Shown: positions 34,143 through 46,112 of the stretch, in pieces | Layout of the letters: each line of letters opens with the position of its first letter | Numbering within the stretch: position 1 is the stretch's first letter | Assembly: GCF_010093235.1 (NCBI RefSeq) | Contig: NZ_PDWP01000012.1 | Span: 1-64,000, forward strand | Source: Pseudoxanthomonas suwonensis | Lineage (GTDB): Bacteria; Pseudomonadota; Gammaproteobacteria; Xanthomonadales; Xanthomonadaceae | Reading direction: 5' to 3' | DNA: 64,000 nucleotides | Position numbers and translations under genes: made by a program | The notes under the pieces: generated by a model | What the model saw: only the letters and a program-made list of their open reading frames with translations | Databases searched by the model: none | What the model was told of the DNA's origin: nothing

Positions 34143-35672
34143 ATGAGCCAGTCCAACGAAACCGCCCCTGCCGTCGCGCCCGTCGACGAGAACCACCTGA
34201 TCGCCGAGCGTCGCGCCAAGCTTGCCGCGCTGCGCGAGCGCGGCATCGCCTTCCCGAATGACTTCAAGCGCGCCGACTACGCCGGCGACCTGCAGGCCGA
34301 ATTCGCCGACGCGGAAAAGTGGACCGGCGAAGCGCTGGAAGCGCTGCCGCGCACCGTGGCCATCGCCGGCCGCCTGATGGCCAAGCGGGGGATGGGCAAG
34401 GCCAGCTTTGCCCAGGTGATGGACGAGTCCGGGAAGATCCAGCTGTTCCTGCAGGGCAACGTGCTGGGCGAGGCCTACGAGGCGTTCAAGTCCTTCGACG
34501 TGGGCGACATCATCGCGGTCGAGGGCGGGTTGACCCGCACCCGCACCGGCGAACTGTCGGTCAAGGCGACCAGCCTGCGCCTGCTGGTCAAGTCGCTGCG
34601 CCCGCTGCCGGACAAGTGGCACGGCCTGGCCGACGTGGAGCAGCGCTACCGCCAGCGCTACGTCGACCTGATCGTGACCCCGGAAGCGCGCGAGGTGTTC
34701 GTCAAGCGCAGCAAGATCATCCGCGCGATCCGCTCCTGGCTGGACGAGCGCCGCTTCCTGGAAGTGGAGACGCCGATGATGCATTACATCCCCGGCGGCG
34801 CCACGGCCAGGCCCTTCGTCACCCACCACAACGCCCTGGACCTGCAGCTGTACCTGCGCGTGGCGCCGGAGCTGTACCTCAAGCGCCTGGTGGTCGGCGG
34901 CCTGGAGCGGGTGTACGAGATCAACCGCAATTTCCGCAACGAGGGCGTGTCCACCCGGCACAATCCCGAGTTCACCATGCTCGAGCTGTACGAGGCCTAC
35001 GCCACGTACCACGAGATCATGGACCTGACCGAGAACGTGATCCGCGACACCGCGCAGGCGGTGCTCGGCACCACCGAAGTGGAGTGGGAAGGGCAGAGGA
35101 TCGACCTGGGCCCGGCGTTCCGCCGCTGGCGCATGGACGAGGCCGTGCGCCACCATAACCCGGAGATCAGCGCCGCCGATTGTACCGACCGCGACGCGCT
35201 GCTGCGCCACTGCGAGCGCCTGGGGATCAAGGTCAAGCCGGCCTGGGGCTGGGGCAAGCTGCTGCTGGAGATCTTCGAGGCCACGGTCGAGCACCACCTG
35301 GTGCAGCCGACCTTCATCACCGACCACCCGGTGGAGGTCAGCCCGCTGGCGCGCGCCTCGGACACCGAACCGGGCTATACCGACCGCTTCGAGCTGTTCA
35401 TCAACGGCAAGGAGCTGGCCAACGGCTTCTCCGAGCTCAACGACCCCGAGGACCAGGCCCGGCGCTTCCAGGCGCAGGTCGCGGCCAAGGAGGGCGGCGA
35501 CGACGAGGCCATGCACTACGACGCCGACTACATCCGCGCGCTGGAGTACGGCATGGCCCCGACCGGCGGCCTGGGCATCGGCATCGACCGCCTGGTGATG
35601 CTGCTGACCGGCAGCACCTCCATCCGCGACGTGCTGCTGTTCCCGTACATGCGTCCGGGTCAGCCCGGCTGA
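34143..35672 (+). CDS. lysS: Lysyl-tRNA synthetase (class II)
   Basis: Charges tRNA-Lys. 509 residues: an N-terminal OB-fold anticodon-binding domain ([22 protein letters not shown], about 75-96) and the class II catalytic core with motif 1 ([23 protein letters not shown]), motif 2 ([31 protein letters not shown]) and motif 3 ([15 protein letters not shown]). In Xanthomonas this gene lies between prfB and rpfG exactly as here. The ATG is at 34143; the 123-bp gap to prfB has no visible terminator, so prfB-lysS may be cotranscribed. Confidence 0.97.
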   Translation: MSQSNETAPAVAPVDENHLIAERRAKLAALRERGIAFPNDFKRADYAGDLQAEFADAEKWTGEALEALPRTVAIAGRLMAKRGMGKASFAQVMDESGKIQLFLQGNVLGEAYEAFKSFDVGDIIAVEGGLTRTRTGELSVKATSLRLLVKSLRPLPDKWHGLADVEQRYRQRYVDLIVTPEAREVFVKRSKIIRAIRSWLDERRFLEVETPMMHYIPGGATARPFVTHHNALDLQLYLRVAPELYLKRLVVGGLERVYEINRNFRNEGVSTRHNPEFTMLELYEAYATYHEIMDLTENVIRDTAQAVLGTTEVEWEGQRIDLGPAFRRWRMDEAVRHHNPEISAADCTDRDALLRHCERLGIKVKPAWGWGKLLLEIFEATVEHHLVQPTFITDHPVEVSPLARASDTEPGYTDRFELFINGKELANGFSELNDPEDQARRFQAQVAAKEGGDDEAMHYDADYIRALEYGMAPTGGLGIGIDRLVMLLTGSTSIRDVLLFPYMRPGQPG

Positions 35673-35748
35673 CCGACCGGCGTGTCCGTCCGGACACGCG
35701 GATGCCGCCCCCGCCGGAACTTCGGTGCCGGCGCGGGGTCGCACCGGT

Positions 35749-36897
35749 ATGGAACCGGTGCAGATGCCGCGCAGCGGCCCCGCGCGTTATGCTGCGGGAA
35801 GGATCACGGGCGGGACGGGCACGGCCTTGGATATCGCCATCGTCGACGACCAGGCATCGGCGCGCACGATGCTGCGTCACATCATCGAGGACATCGCCTC
35901 GGAGCTGAAGGTCCACGACTTCGGCGACGCACGCCAGGCCCTGGCCTGGTGCGAGGAGCATCCCGTCGACCTGCTGCTGCTGGACTACCGGATGCCGGGC
36001 ATGGACGGCCTGGAATTCGCGCGCCGCTTCCGGCGGTTGCCGAGGCACCGCGACATCCCCATCATCCTGATCACCGTGGTCGGCGACGAGCCGGTGCGGC
36101 AGGCGGCGCTGGAAGCCGGCGTGATCGACTTCCTGGTCAAGCCGGTGCGCCCGCGCGAGCTGCGGGCGCGCTGCCACAACCTGCTGCAGCTGCGGCAGCA
36201 GGCCGAGACCGTCAAGCAGCGCGCGCTGTCGCTCGAGCAGCGCCTGCTGGCGAGCATGCACGAGGTCGAGGAGCGCGAGCGCGAGACCCTGTCGCGCCTG
36301 GCGCGGGCGATCGAGTTCCGCGACGCCGGCACCAGCGCGCACCTGGAACGCATGTCGCGCGTGGCCTCTTTGATCGCCGAGTCGATGGGCCTGCCCGAGG
36401 AAGAGGTCAGGATGATCGAAGCGGCCGCGCCGCTGCACGACATGGGCAAGATCGCCATCCCGGATTCGGTGCTGATGAAGGCCGGCCAGCTGAGCCCCGA
36501 GGAAATGGCGATCATGCGCCGGCATCCGCGGATCGGCTACGAACTGCTCGCCGACAGCTCCAACCGCTTCATCCAGGCCGGCGCGCTGATCGCGCTGCGC
36601 CACCACGAGCGCTGGGATGGCAGCGGTTACCCGGACGGCCTGGCCGGCGAGGCCATCCCGCTGGAGGCCCGGATCGTGGCGGTCGCCGACGTGTTCGACG
36701 CCCTGATCTCGCGTCGCCCCTACAAGGAAGCCTGGAGCATCGACGCCGCGCTGGCATACCTGTGCGCCCAGCGCGGACGGCTGTTCGATCCGGCCTGCGT
36801 TGACGCGCTGCTGCGCGCGCGCGACCGCCTGGTCGAGATCTGCGAGCGGTTCTCCGAGGCCTCCGCCCGTCCGGCCGGGGAGGCGACCCGTGCGTGA
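35749..36897 (+). CDS. rpfG: Two-component response regulator RpfG (HD-GYP cyclic-di-GMP phosphodiesterase)
   Basis: Output arm of DSF quorum sensing: when phosphorylated by RpfC it degrades cyclic di-GMP. The receiver domain (LDIAIVDDQASARTMLRHIIED ... LLLLDYRMPGMDGLEF) is followed by an HD-GYP domain with HDMGKIAIPD and HHERWDGSGYPDGLAG, the full catalytic set. The ATG at 35749 gives 382 residues, near the 378 of X. campestris RpfG. A GTG at 35725 and later starts (ATG 35764, TTG near 35826) are possible because the N-terminus is variable. It ends overlapping rpfC by 8 bp, so the pair is translationally coupled. Confidence 0.95.
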   Translation: MEPVQMPRSGPARYAAGRITGGTGTALDIAIVDDQASARTMLRHIIEDIASELKVHDFGDARQALAWCEEHPVDLLLLDYRMPGMDGLEFARRFRRLPRHRDIPIILITVVGDEPVRQAALEAGVIDFLVKPVRPRELRARCHNLLQLRQQAETVKQRALSLEQRLLASMHEVEERERETLSRLARAIEFRDAGTSAHLERMSRVASLIAESMGLPEEEVRMIEAAAPLHDMGKIAIPDSVLMKAGQLSPEEMAIMRRHPRIGYELLADSSNRFIQAGALIALRHHERWDGSGYPDGLAGEAIPLEARIVAVADVFDALISRRPYKEAWSIDAALAYLCAQRGRLFDPACVDALLRARDRLVEICERFSEASARPAGEATRA

Positions 36898-39064
36898 ACT
36901 GGCCGCCTGGCTGGAGCAACGCCTGTCGCGCCGCCCGGACAGCGAGCACGGCCAGGCGCTGGTGCGCGTCGCGCTGATCCTGCTGATCCTCTGCTACGTG
37001 CTGCTGCCGTCCTCGCGCGCCGGGCTGGACCCGGCGCAGTACCGCGACGTGCTGGCCATCGTGCTGGGCGGGCTGGTGCTGAGCCTGGGGATCTTCTCCG
37101 CGCTGCTGGCGTGGCCGGGACGCTCGGACGCGCGCCGCGTGGCCGGCATGCTGGCCGACTACGGCCTGATGGCCGCCGGCATGATCCGCATGGGCGAGCC
37201 GCTGGCCTGGGTCTACATCGTGGTGATGTGGGTGACCGTCGGCAACGGCCTGCGCTACGGCAACCGTTACCTGGTGGCCGCGGTGGCGATGGCCGTGGCC
37301 AGTTTCGGCTCGGTGCTCCTGCTGACCGATTTCTGGCAGCAGGTGCTGCCACTGGGCGTCGGCCTGCTGGTGGGACTGGTGGCGGTGCCGATGTACCTGT
37401 CGAGCCTCCTGCGCCAGCTGACCCGCGCCACCGACGAGGCGCGCCGCGCCAGCGAGGCCAAGAGCCGCTTCCTGGCCAACATGAGCCACGAGTTCCGCAC
37501 GCCGCTCAACGGGCTGGCGGGCATGACCGAGCTGCTGTCGGCCACGAACCTGGACAGCGAGCAGCGCGAGTGCGTCCGTACCATCCAGGCCTCGACCCGC
37601 AGCCTGATGGGCCTGGTCGAGGACGTGCTGGACATTTCCGCGATCGAGGCCGGCAAGGTCAAGCTCAACCTGGAGGACTTCTCGCCGCGCGAGGCCCTGG
37701 ATTCGGTCGGCCTGATCCTGCAGCCGCAGGCGCGGCAGAAGCAGCTCGACTACCTGGTGGTGGTCGAGGACGCGGTGCCCGACCAGGTGCGCGGCGACGC
37801 CGTGCACCTGCGCCAGGTCCTGCTCAACCGGGTCGGCAACGCGGTGAAGTTCACCGATTCGGGGCGGGTGCGGATCGACGTGTCGGTCGTCGGCGCGGGC
37901 GAGGGACAGGTGGTCCGCCTGCGCTTCGTGGGCAGCGACACCGGCATCGGCATTCCCGAATCCATGCGCCACCGCCTGTTCGAGGCCTTCGAGCAGGCCG
38001 ATGCCGGCCTGGCCCGCCGCTACGGGGGCACCGGCCTGGGCACCACCATCGCGCGCGGCCTGGTGGAAGCCATGGGTGGCCGCATCGGATACGAGAACCT
38101 GGAGCCGCGTGGCAGCCGCTTCTGGTTCGAGGTTCCGTTCCAGCCGGCCAGGCCCGCGCGGCACGCGGCGGTACTCGATGCCGGCCAGCATGGCGCCGGT
38201 GGCCACGGCAAGGTCATCGCCTTCGCCGATCCGTTCCTGCGGCACCGTGCGCGGGTGCGCAGCATGCAGGTGCTGGTCGCCGACGACTACGAGGCCAACC
38301 GCATGGTCCTGCAGCGCCTGTTGCAGAAGGCAGGCCACCGCGTGACCTGCGTGGCGGGAGGCGAGGAGGTGCTGGACGCGATTGCCGCGCGCGACTACGA
38401 CGTGGTCGTCGTGGACCTGCACATGCCGGGCGTCAGCGGGCTGGACCTGCTGCGCCAGCTACGTGTGATCCAGGCCGGGGGCGGGCCCCGCACGCCGGTG
38501 GTGGTGCTCAGCGCGGATGTCACGCCCGAGGCGATCCAGGCCTGCGAGAAGGCGGGCGCCTACGCCTTCCTGGCCAAGCCCGTGGCTGCCGCGCGCCTGC
38601 TCGACGTGCTGGCCGACGTGGCGCTGCAGCGCGGCCGGCAACCCGGGCCTCCGGCCGCGCGGCCCGCGCCCCCCGCCGGCGCCGCCGTGGCGTCGGTCCT
38701 GGATACGTCGGTCCTGGACGAGCTCGCGGCGATGGGCATGGGCGAGGCCTTCGAGCGCGAGTTCGTCCGCCACTGCCTGGCCGACGCGGATGAATGCCTG
38801 GACTCGATCCGGCAGGCCGGCGAGGAGGCCGACTGGGCGCGCGTGCGCGACCACGCACATGCCATCAAGGGCGTGGCCGCGAACATGGGTCTGGTCCGGG
38901 TCGCCGACCTGGGTGGAGCACTGATGCGGCTGCCCGAGTGGCAGATGCGCGGCGAGTGGCGGGGGCACGCCGCCGCGCTTGCCGATGCGCTGGCGCAGGG
39001 CCGGCAGGCCGTGGAGGCGCGGCTCGGCGCTTCCGGCGAGGCGCGCGACGGACACGATTCCTGA
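36890..39064 (+). CDS. rpfC: Hybrid sensor histidine kinase RpfC (DSF sensor)
   Basis: Senses DSF, phosphorelays to RpfG, and at low cell density holds RpfF by its receiver domain. 724 residues: an N-terminal input region of about five membrane helices (25-170), a kinase core with His200 (NMSHEFRTPLNGLAG), N box NRVGNAVKF, G1 DTGIGIP and G2 GGTGLGTTIARG, a receiver with Asp509 (DVVVVDLHMPGVSG) and an HPt domain with His657 (DHAHAIKGVAANMG). All phosphorelay residues are present. The length matches X. campestris RpfC (726). The start is the GTG at 36890, inside the 3' end of rpfG. Confidence 0.96.
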   Translation: MRELAAWLEQRLSRRPDSEHGQALVRVALILLILCYVLLPSSRAGLDPAQYRDVLAIVLGGLVLSLGIFSALLAWPGRSDARRVAGMLADYGLMAAGMIRMGEPLAWVYIVVMWVTVGNGLRYGNRYLVAAVAMAVASFGSVLLLTDFWQQVLPLGVGLLVGLVAVPMYLSSLLRQLTRATDEARRASEAKSRFLANMSHEFRTPLNGLAGMTELLSATNLDSEQRECVRTIQASTRSLMGLVEDVLDISAIEAGKVKLNLEDFSPREALDSVGLILQPQARQKQLDYLVVVEDAVPDQVRGDAVHLRQVLLNRVGNAVKFTDSGRVRIDVSVVGAGEGQVVRLRFVGSDTGIGIPESMRHRLFEAFEQADAGLARRYGGTGLGTTIARGLVEAMGGRIGYENLEPRGSRFWFEVPFQPARPARHAAVLDAGQHGAGGHGKVIAFADPFLRHRARVRSMQVLVADDYEANRMVLQRLLQKAGHRVTCVAGGEEVLDAIAARDYDVVVVDLHMPGVSGLDLLRQLRVIQAGGGPRTPVVVLSADVTPEAIQACEKAGAYAFLAKPVAAARLLDVLADVALQRGRQPGPPAARPAPPAGAAVASVLDTSVLDELAAMGMGEAFEREFVRHCLADADECLDSIRQAGEEADWARVRDHAHAIKGVAANMGLVRVADLGGALMRLPEWQMRGEWRGHAAALADALAQGRQAVEARLGASGEARDGHDS

Positions 39065-39079
39065 CCGGGTCGCGCCACG

Positions 39080-39098
39080 GGCCCGGCCGCGCCGGGCC
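39080..39098. terminator. Hairpin at the convergent rpfC/rpfF junction
   Basis: GGCCCGGC-CGC-GCCGGGCC, a perfect 8-bp stem in the 48-bp gap where rpfC and rpfF meet. No T-run; a shared terminator is inferred from position. Confidence 0.35.
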
Positions 39099-39112
39099 AC
39101 GTGGCCACCTCC

Positions 39113-39976
39113 TCAGCCCGCCAGGCCGGCCCATCGCTCCTGCGCGCGGACGATCCGCTCCATCGTCCGCAGCGACTTCGCGTCCAGGGCCAGGGCCGTA
39201 TCGACCCAGACCTCGGTGATCCGCAGGAGCTCCTCGCAGGAAACCGGCTGGCCGATGCCGCGCACCGCGTTCATGGCCAGGTAGGCATGCGGCGCTCGCT
39301 GGTGCCTGCGGATCAGCTCGTGGACCGCGGCTTCACCTTCGCCCCTGGGCACCAGCACGTCGACCACGCCCAGGCGATGCATTTCCTCGCTGCTGTACAC
39401 CTCGCCCTCGAGGATCATCCTCTCGGCCAGGCGGGGGCTGACCCGCCTGCACAGGAAGGAGTACGCGCCCATGCCCGGGAACAGCCCGAACAGGACCTCG
39501 GGCAGGCCCATCCCCACGCCTTCCTCGGCCACGATGGTGTGGCAGGCCAGCGCCATTTCCAGGCCGCCGCCCAGCGCGTCGCCCTGGACCAGGGCCACGG
39601 TGTGGACGTCGCCGCCGAAGCCGGTGTGCAGGTGGTGCACGCCCTCCACGCAGCGCCGCGCGTACGCCAGCAGCCGGTCGCGGTCGCCGGCGCGGATCAG
39701 GCGCATGAACAGTTCCAGGTCGCCGCCCAGGTTGTAGGCACCGGCGGCCGATGCCAGCACGAAGTGGCGCAACCTGCCTGGAGTGCGCTGTTCCGGCGGC
39801 AGGGTCATGGCGCTCATGTGGCGCCACATGTCCTCCAGCATCTCGAACCGGCAGCAGGGGCGGATGCCGGTGTGGGCGTCGGCATGCATGTACAGCCAGT
39901 GGGCGCTTCCGTCCGCAGGTCCCTCGACGCGGATCGTGGGGTAACGGGCGAGGCGCAGCGTCTCGATGGTGTTCAT
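39113..39976 (-). CDS. rpfF: DSF synthase RpfF
   Basis: A crotonase-fold enzyme that dehydrates 3-hydroxyacyl-ACP and then releases the cis-2-unsaturated fatty acid signal (DSF). The 287-residue protein keeps the two catalytic glutamates, Glu140 (GGGLEMAL) and Glu160 (GMGLPEVLFGLFPGMGAYSF), which correspond to Glu141 and Glu161 of X. campestris RpfF. The C-terminal RITEVWVDTALALDAKSLRTMERIVRAQ matches as well. It is convergent with rpfC and downstream of rpfB, with a terminator between them, so it probably has its own promoter in the 179-bp gap. Confidence 0.96.
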   Translation of the reverse strand: MNTIETLRLARYPTIRVEGPADGSAHWLYMHADAHTGIRPCCRFEMLEDMWRHMSAMTLPPEQRTPGRLRHFVLASAAGAYNLGGDLELFMRLIRAGDRDRLLAYARRCVEGVHHLHTGFGGDVHTVALVQGDALGGGLEMALACHTIVAEEGVGMGLPEVLFGLFPGMGAYSFLCRRVSPRLAERMILEGEVYSSEEMHRLGVVDVLVPRGEGEAAVHELIRRHQRAPHAYLAMNAVRGIGQPVSCEELLRITEVWVDTALALDAKSLRTMERIVRAQERWAGLAG

Positions 39977-40078
39977 GGCCAGTCTCCGGGGGTGCCAGGG
40001 GGGTGGTCGTGCATTGGGGCGTACGGTCCTCGTACGCGGCCGATGCTACACCCCGGTCCACGCCGCCCCGGCGGCAAG

Positions 40079-40106
40079 AAAAAAGCGCGCCGGTTTCCCG
40101 GCGCGC
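40079..40106 (-). terminator. Intrinsic terminator after rpfB
   Basis: On the minus strand GCGCGCCGGG-AAA-CCGGCGCGC is followed by six T (A at 40079-40084 on plus). It separates rpfB from rpfF. Confidence 0.85.
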
Positions 40107-40155
40107 TCCATGTTCCATCCGGCAGGGCGGGGGAGCGGCGCTCCGCCGCGACCCC

Positions 40156-41862
40156 TCAGTGCGTGGCCGCCGGCTCGTCCTTCTTCGCCTGCGCCGGCTC
40201 GCGCAGTTCCTTGCGCAGGATCTTGCCGACGTTGCTCTTCGGCAGCTCGTCGCGGAACTCGATTTGGCGCGGCTGCTTGTAGCCGGTCAGCGCCTGGCGG
40301 CAGTAGGTCTTGATGTCCTCGGCGGTCAGGGCTGGGTCCTTCTTGACCACGAACAGCTTGACCACCTCACCGGAGTGCTCGTTCGGCACGCCGACCGCGG
40401 CCACTTCCAGCACGCCCGGCATGGCCGCGACCACGTCCTCGATCTCGTTCGGGTACACGTTGAAGCCGGAGACCAGGATCATGTCCTTCTTGCGGTCGAC
40501 GATGTAGACGAAGCCCTTCTCGTCGATCCGCGCCATGTCGCCGGTGTGCAGCCAGCCGTCGGCGTCGATGGTCTTGGCGGTCTCCTCCGGACGCTGCCAG
40601 TAGCCCTTCATCACCTGCGGCCCCTTGATGCACAGCTCGCCGATCTCGCCCAGCGGCAGGACCTTGCCGTCCTCGTCCTTGATGCACACGTCGGTGGAGG
40701 GAATCGGCAGGCCGATGGCGCCGTTGAATTCCTTGATGTCCAGCGGGTTGATGCAGGCCGCCGGGGAGGTCTCGGTCAGGCCGTAGGCCTCGACCAGGGT
40801 CACGCCGGTGACCTTCTTCCAGCGCTCGGCCACGGCGCGCTGCACGGCCATGCCGCCGCCCAGGGCGATCTTGAGCTTCGAGAAGTCGACTTCCTCGAAA
40901 CCGGGCGTGTTGAGCAGGCCATTGAACAGGGTGTTGACGCCGGTGATCGCGGTGAAGCCGGAGGTCTTCAGCTCCTTGACGAAGTTCGGCATGTCGCGCG
41001 GGTTGGTGATCAGGTGGTTGAGGCCACCGAGCTCCATGAACACCAGGCCGTTCGCCGTCAGCGCGAAGATGTGGTACAGCGGCAGGGCGGTGATGATCAC
41101 CTCCTCGCCGGGGCGCAGGTCGTTGGGGCTCAGCCACGCCGAGGCCTGGCGCATGTTCGCGACCAGGTTACGGTGGGTGAGCATCGCGCCCTTGGCCACA
41201 CCGGTGGTGCCGCCGGTGTACTGCAGGAAGGCGATGTCGGACGGGTCGATGTCGACCTGCGGCAGCGTGTGGCGCTTGCCCGCGGCCAGCGCGTCCTTGA
41301 AGCGCACGGCGCCGGGGATGTCGTACTCCGGCACCATCTTCTTCACGTACTTCAGGACGAAGTTGACGATCGCGCCCTTGGGGAAGCCCAGCATGTCACC
41401 GAGGCCGGTGGTGATCACCTGCTTCAGCGGGGTCTCGGCCAGCACTTCCTGCACGGTGTGGCCGAAGTTGTCGACCACCACGATCGCCGCGGCGCCGGCG
41501 TCGACCAGCTGGTGCTTCAGCTCGCGCGCGGTGTACAGCGGGTTGACGTTCACCACGGTCAGGCCTGCGCGCAGGATGCCGAAGGTGGCGATCGGGTACT
41601 GCAGGCAGTTGGGCATCATCAGGGCGACGCGGTCGCCCTTCTTCAGGCCGAGCTCGCCCAGCAGGTAGGCCGCGAACTGGTTGGCCAGCACGTCGGCTTC
41701 GCGATAGGTGATGGTCTTGCCGAAGTTGCGGTAGGCGGGACGGTCGGCATAACGGGCAACGGTCGCGTCGAAGACCGCGGCCACGGACCGGTACTGGTCC
41801 GGATCGATTTCAGCGGGCACACCTTTCGGATAGCTCTGCAGCCAGGGACGATCCGGATTCAT
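40156..41862 (-). CDS. rpfB: Long-chain fatty acid--CoA ligase RpfB
   Basis: Activates fatty acids to acyl-CoA. In Xanthomonas RpfB works in fatty-acid degradation and DSF turnover, lowering signal levels. The 568-residue protein carries the AMP-binding signature [27 protein letters not shown], and the C-terminal hinge and catalytic region [23 protein letters not shown] with [13 protein letters not shown] at the end. The ATG at 41860-41862 is preceded by GGAGGGAG and gives the N-terminus [19 protein letters not shown]; an in-frame ATG at 41910 would add 16 non-conserved residues. It ends the rpf cluster. No rpfH-like gene is present. Confidence 0.95.
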   Translation of the reverse strand: MNPDRPWLQSYPKGVPAEIDPDQYRSVAAVFDATVARYADRPAYRNFGKTITYREADVLANQFAAYLLGELGLKKGDRVALMMPNCLQYPIATFGILRAGLTVVNVNPLYTARELKHQLVDAGAAAIVVVDNFGHTVQEVLAETPLKQVITTGLGDMLGFPKGAIVNFVLKYVKKMVPEYDIPGAVRFKDALAAGKRHTLPQVDIDPSDIAFLQYTGGTTGVAKGAMLTHRNLVANMRQASAWLSPNDLRPGEEVIITALPLYHIFALTANGLVFMELGGLNHLITNPRDMPNFVKELKTSGFTAITGVNTLFNGLLNTPGFEEVDFSKLKIALGGGMAVQRAVAERWKKVTGVTLVEAYGLTETSPAACINPLDIKEFNGAIGLPIPSTDVCIKDEDGKVLPLGEIGELCIKGPQVMKGYWQRPEETAKTIDADGWLHTGDMARIDEKGFVYIVDRKKDMILVSGFNVYPNEIEDVVAAMPGVLEVAAVGVPNEHSGEVVKLFVVKKDPALTAEDIKTYCRQALTGYKQPRQIEFRDELPKSNVGKILRKELREPAQAKKDEPAATH

Positions 41863-41981
41863 TGAGCTCCCTCCCGAGGAGTAATCTTGCGTCTGCATCG
41901 GTTCTGCCACGCCGTGCGAGGGCCGGCGTCTGGTTGCGGAGCATACCGTTACGGATGGAAAAGTCGAAGGAGATGCTGCCT

Positions 41982-42425
41982 ATGGACATACCCGCGGCGC
42001 CCGTCAAGTGGGCTCTCGCGCTCGTCGCCGTGCTGGCCCTGGTAGCCGCTTGCGCGCGCAATTCCCCTGAAGAACAGCTCCGGGGCACGCTTGCACGGAT
42101 GCAGCAGGCGCTGGAGGAGCGTGCCCCGGCGCGCTTCATGGAGCACGTGGCGGAGGATTTCGTCGGCAACGGGGGGATCGATCGTGATGCGCTGCAGCAA
42201 GCCGTGCGCGCGCAGGTCCTGGCCAACCAGCGCATCGGCCTGACCCTGGGACCGGCCGAGGTCGACATCCGCGGCGAAACGGCGACCGTACGGTTTTCCG
42301 CGCTCGCGACCGGAGGCAGCGGGCGCCTGCTGCCGGAACGGGGAGGCGCCTGGGAGGTCACCACCGGCTGGCGGGCCGAGGATGGCCAATGGCGCCTCTA
42401 CCATGCGCGATGGGACCGCCGCTGA
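41982..42425 (+). CDS. Small lipoprotein of NTF2-like type
   Basis: 147 residues. A signal sequence with lipobox (VLALVAACARN, Cys about 26) is followed by a domain of about 115 residues with the helix-strand pattern of NTF2/SnoaL-like proteins (LRGTLARMQQALEERAPARFMEHVAEDFVGN ... WEVTTGWRAEDGQWRLYHARW). Function unknown; such domains bind small ligands or act as scaffolds. The ATG at 41982 has AAGGAG nine bases before it; earlier in-frame ATGs at 41955 and 41973 have poorer sites. It is divergent from rpfB and ends at a terminator shared with acnA. Confidence 0.8.
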   Translation: MDIPAAPVKWALALVAVLALVAACARNSPEEQLRGTLARMQQALEERAPARFMEHVAEDFVGNGGIDRDALQQAVRAQVLANQRIGLTLGPAEVDIRGETATVRFSALATGGSGRLLPERGGAWEVTTGWRAEDGQWRLYHARWDRR

Positions 42426-42453
42426 CGGGGCGGTCTCCGGTCGGCACAAAAAG

Positions 42454-42478
42454 AAAGCCCCGCCTGCGCGGGGCTTTC
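42454..42478. terminator. Bidirectional terminator between lipoprotein gene and acnA
   Basis: AAAGCCCCGC-CTGC-GCGGGGCTTT, a perfect stem flanked by A-rich sequence on the left and TTT on the right. It can end the lipoprotein transcript (plus) and, better, the acnA transcript (minus, followed by CTTTTT). Confidence 0.85.
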
Positions 42479-42498
42479 CATTCCGAGGGCGGGGCGGC

Positions 42499-45252
<2,754 letters not shown>

Positions 45253-45390
45253 TGCGAGGCTCCTCTGGCTGGGGTTTGGGGGGGCGCCGCCATCAGGCGG
45301 CTGAAGGTTTCAGCTGGCTATTATTGGTCCGTCCGCATGACAGGTCCGTCTTCGCCCGCCCAACTGTAGGCCAGCGGACGGTACGCCGGA

Positions 45391-45432
45391 TTGAGTATGC
45401 ATGAAATGGTATGTATCATACCCGCATACCAT
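45391..45432 (+). promoter_or_regulatory. Promoter and operator of the VapBC-like operon
   Basis: TTGAGT (45391-45396) and TATCAT (45414-45419), 17 bp apart, form a good sigma70 promoter. Over the -10 lies the perfect palindrome GGTATG-TAT-CATACC (45408-45422). A further CATACCAT (45425-45432) pairs with ATGGTATG (45406-45413). Antitoxins of this type repress their own operon, so these half-sites are likely VapB operators. Confidence 0.7.
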
Positions 45433-45448
45433 CCGGCGGAGACCCACC

Positions 45449-45679
45449 ATGGAAGCGACCGTCGCAGAACGCGGCCAGATCACGCTGCCCAAGCCCGTCC
45501 GTGACGCCCTGGGGCTGACCAAGGGCACCCTGCTGAAGGTGGAGCTGGACGGCAGCCGCATCATCCTGCGCAAGAGCGTGGACGACGCCATTTCCCGCGC
45601 CCGCGGCAAGTTCGCGCTGGATGGCTTCGCTTCCTCGACCGAGGCGGTCGAGCGCCTGCGCGACGAAGGCGGGGCATGA
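45449..45679 (+). CDS. AbrB/MazE-family antitoxin (VapB-like)
   Basis: 76 residues. The N-terminal half is a swapped-hairpin AbrB DNA-binding fold ([39 protein letters not shown]). The C-terminal half ([29 protein letters not shown]) would wrap the toxin. It should neutralise the PIN protein and repress the operon. The start is the ATG at 45449; an upstream in-frame ATG at 45401 would run through the promoter. The stop overlaps the toxin start as ATGA, the usual antitoxin-toxin coupling. Confidence 0.88.
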   Translation: MEATVAERGQITLPKPVRDALGLTKGTLLKVELDGSRIILRKSVDDAISRARGKFALDGFASSTEAVERLRDEGGA

Positions 45680-46074
45680 TCGCCGTCGACTCCCCGGTCC
45701 TGATCGAGCTGCTCAGCGACGGCCCCCGCGCCGACGCGGTGGAGGCCTGCCTGCGCCAGGCGCTGGTCGGAGGACGGGTGGTCGTATGCGGCACCACCCT
45801 GGCCGAGCTGTGCGCCGCCCTCCGGGGGGGCGCCGAGGTCCAGGAGGCCCTGGAGGAGATGGGCATCCACTTCAGCCCGCTGGAAGCCAAGTCGGCGTTG
45901 CGCGCCGGCGAGATGCACCGCCGCCACCGCCAGCGCGGCGACGCCCACCGCGGCATCGGCGCGTTCCTGGTCGGGGCCCACGCACTGCTCCAGTGCGACG
46001 GCCTGGTCACCTGGAACGACGCCTTCTACCGAGATTACTTCAAGGGGCTGCGGCTGATCGTGCCGCAGGCCTGA
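45676..46074 (+). CDS. PIN-domain toxin (VapC-like) with altered active site
   Basis: 132 residues of the PIN ribonuclease fold: Asp5 ([12 protein letters not shown]) and Glu44 ([10 protein letters not shown]) match the first two acidic residues. The third, normally the Asp of a DFLIGAHA-like motif, is Ala96 here ([16 protein letters not shown]). In the last motif, usually T-R-D-x-G-F-Y, the sequence reads [11 protein letters not shown], with Asn114 at the expected Asp and Asp115 next to it. Loss of an acidic ligand could weaken Mg2+ binding and nuclease activity, or mark a subfamily with different chemistry. It is coupled to the antitoxin gene and lies 38 bp before acnB. Confidence 0.85.
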   Translation: MIAVDSPVLIELLSDGPRADAVEACLRQALVGGRVVVCGTTLAELCAALRGGAEVQEALEEMGIHFSPLEAKSALRAGEMHRRHRQRGDAHRGIGAFLVGAHALLQCDGLVTWNDAFYRDYFKGLRLIVPQA

Positions 46075-46112
46075 TTCCCCACCGTTTTCCGTTACCAAGC
46101 CCGGAGTTGTCC

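Noticed and set aside
36569-38422. 617-residue open frame antisense to rpfG/rpfC
   Set aside because: Low-complexity reversed coding sequence; both sense genes have full catalytic motifs.
45401-45448. Upstream ATG for the AbrB-like antitoxin
   Set aside because: It would translate the promoter and operator; the family begins at [14 protein letters not shown] (45449).
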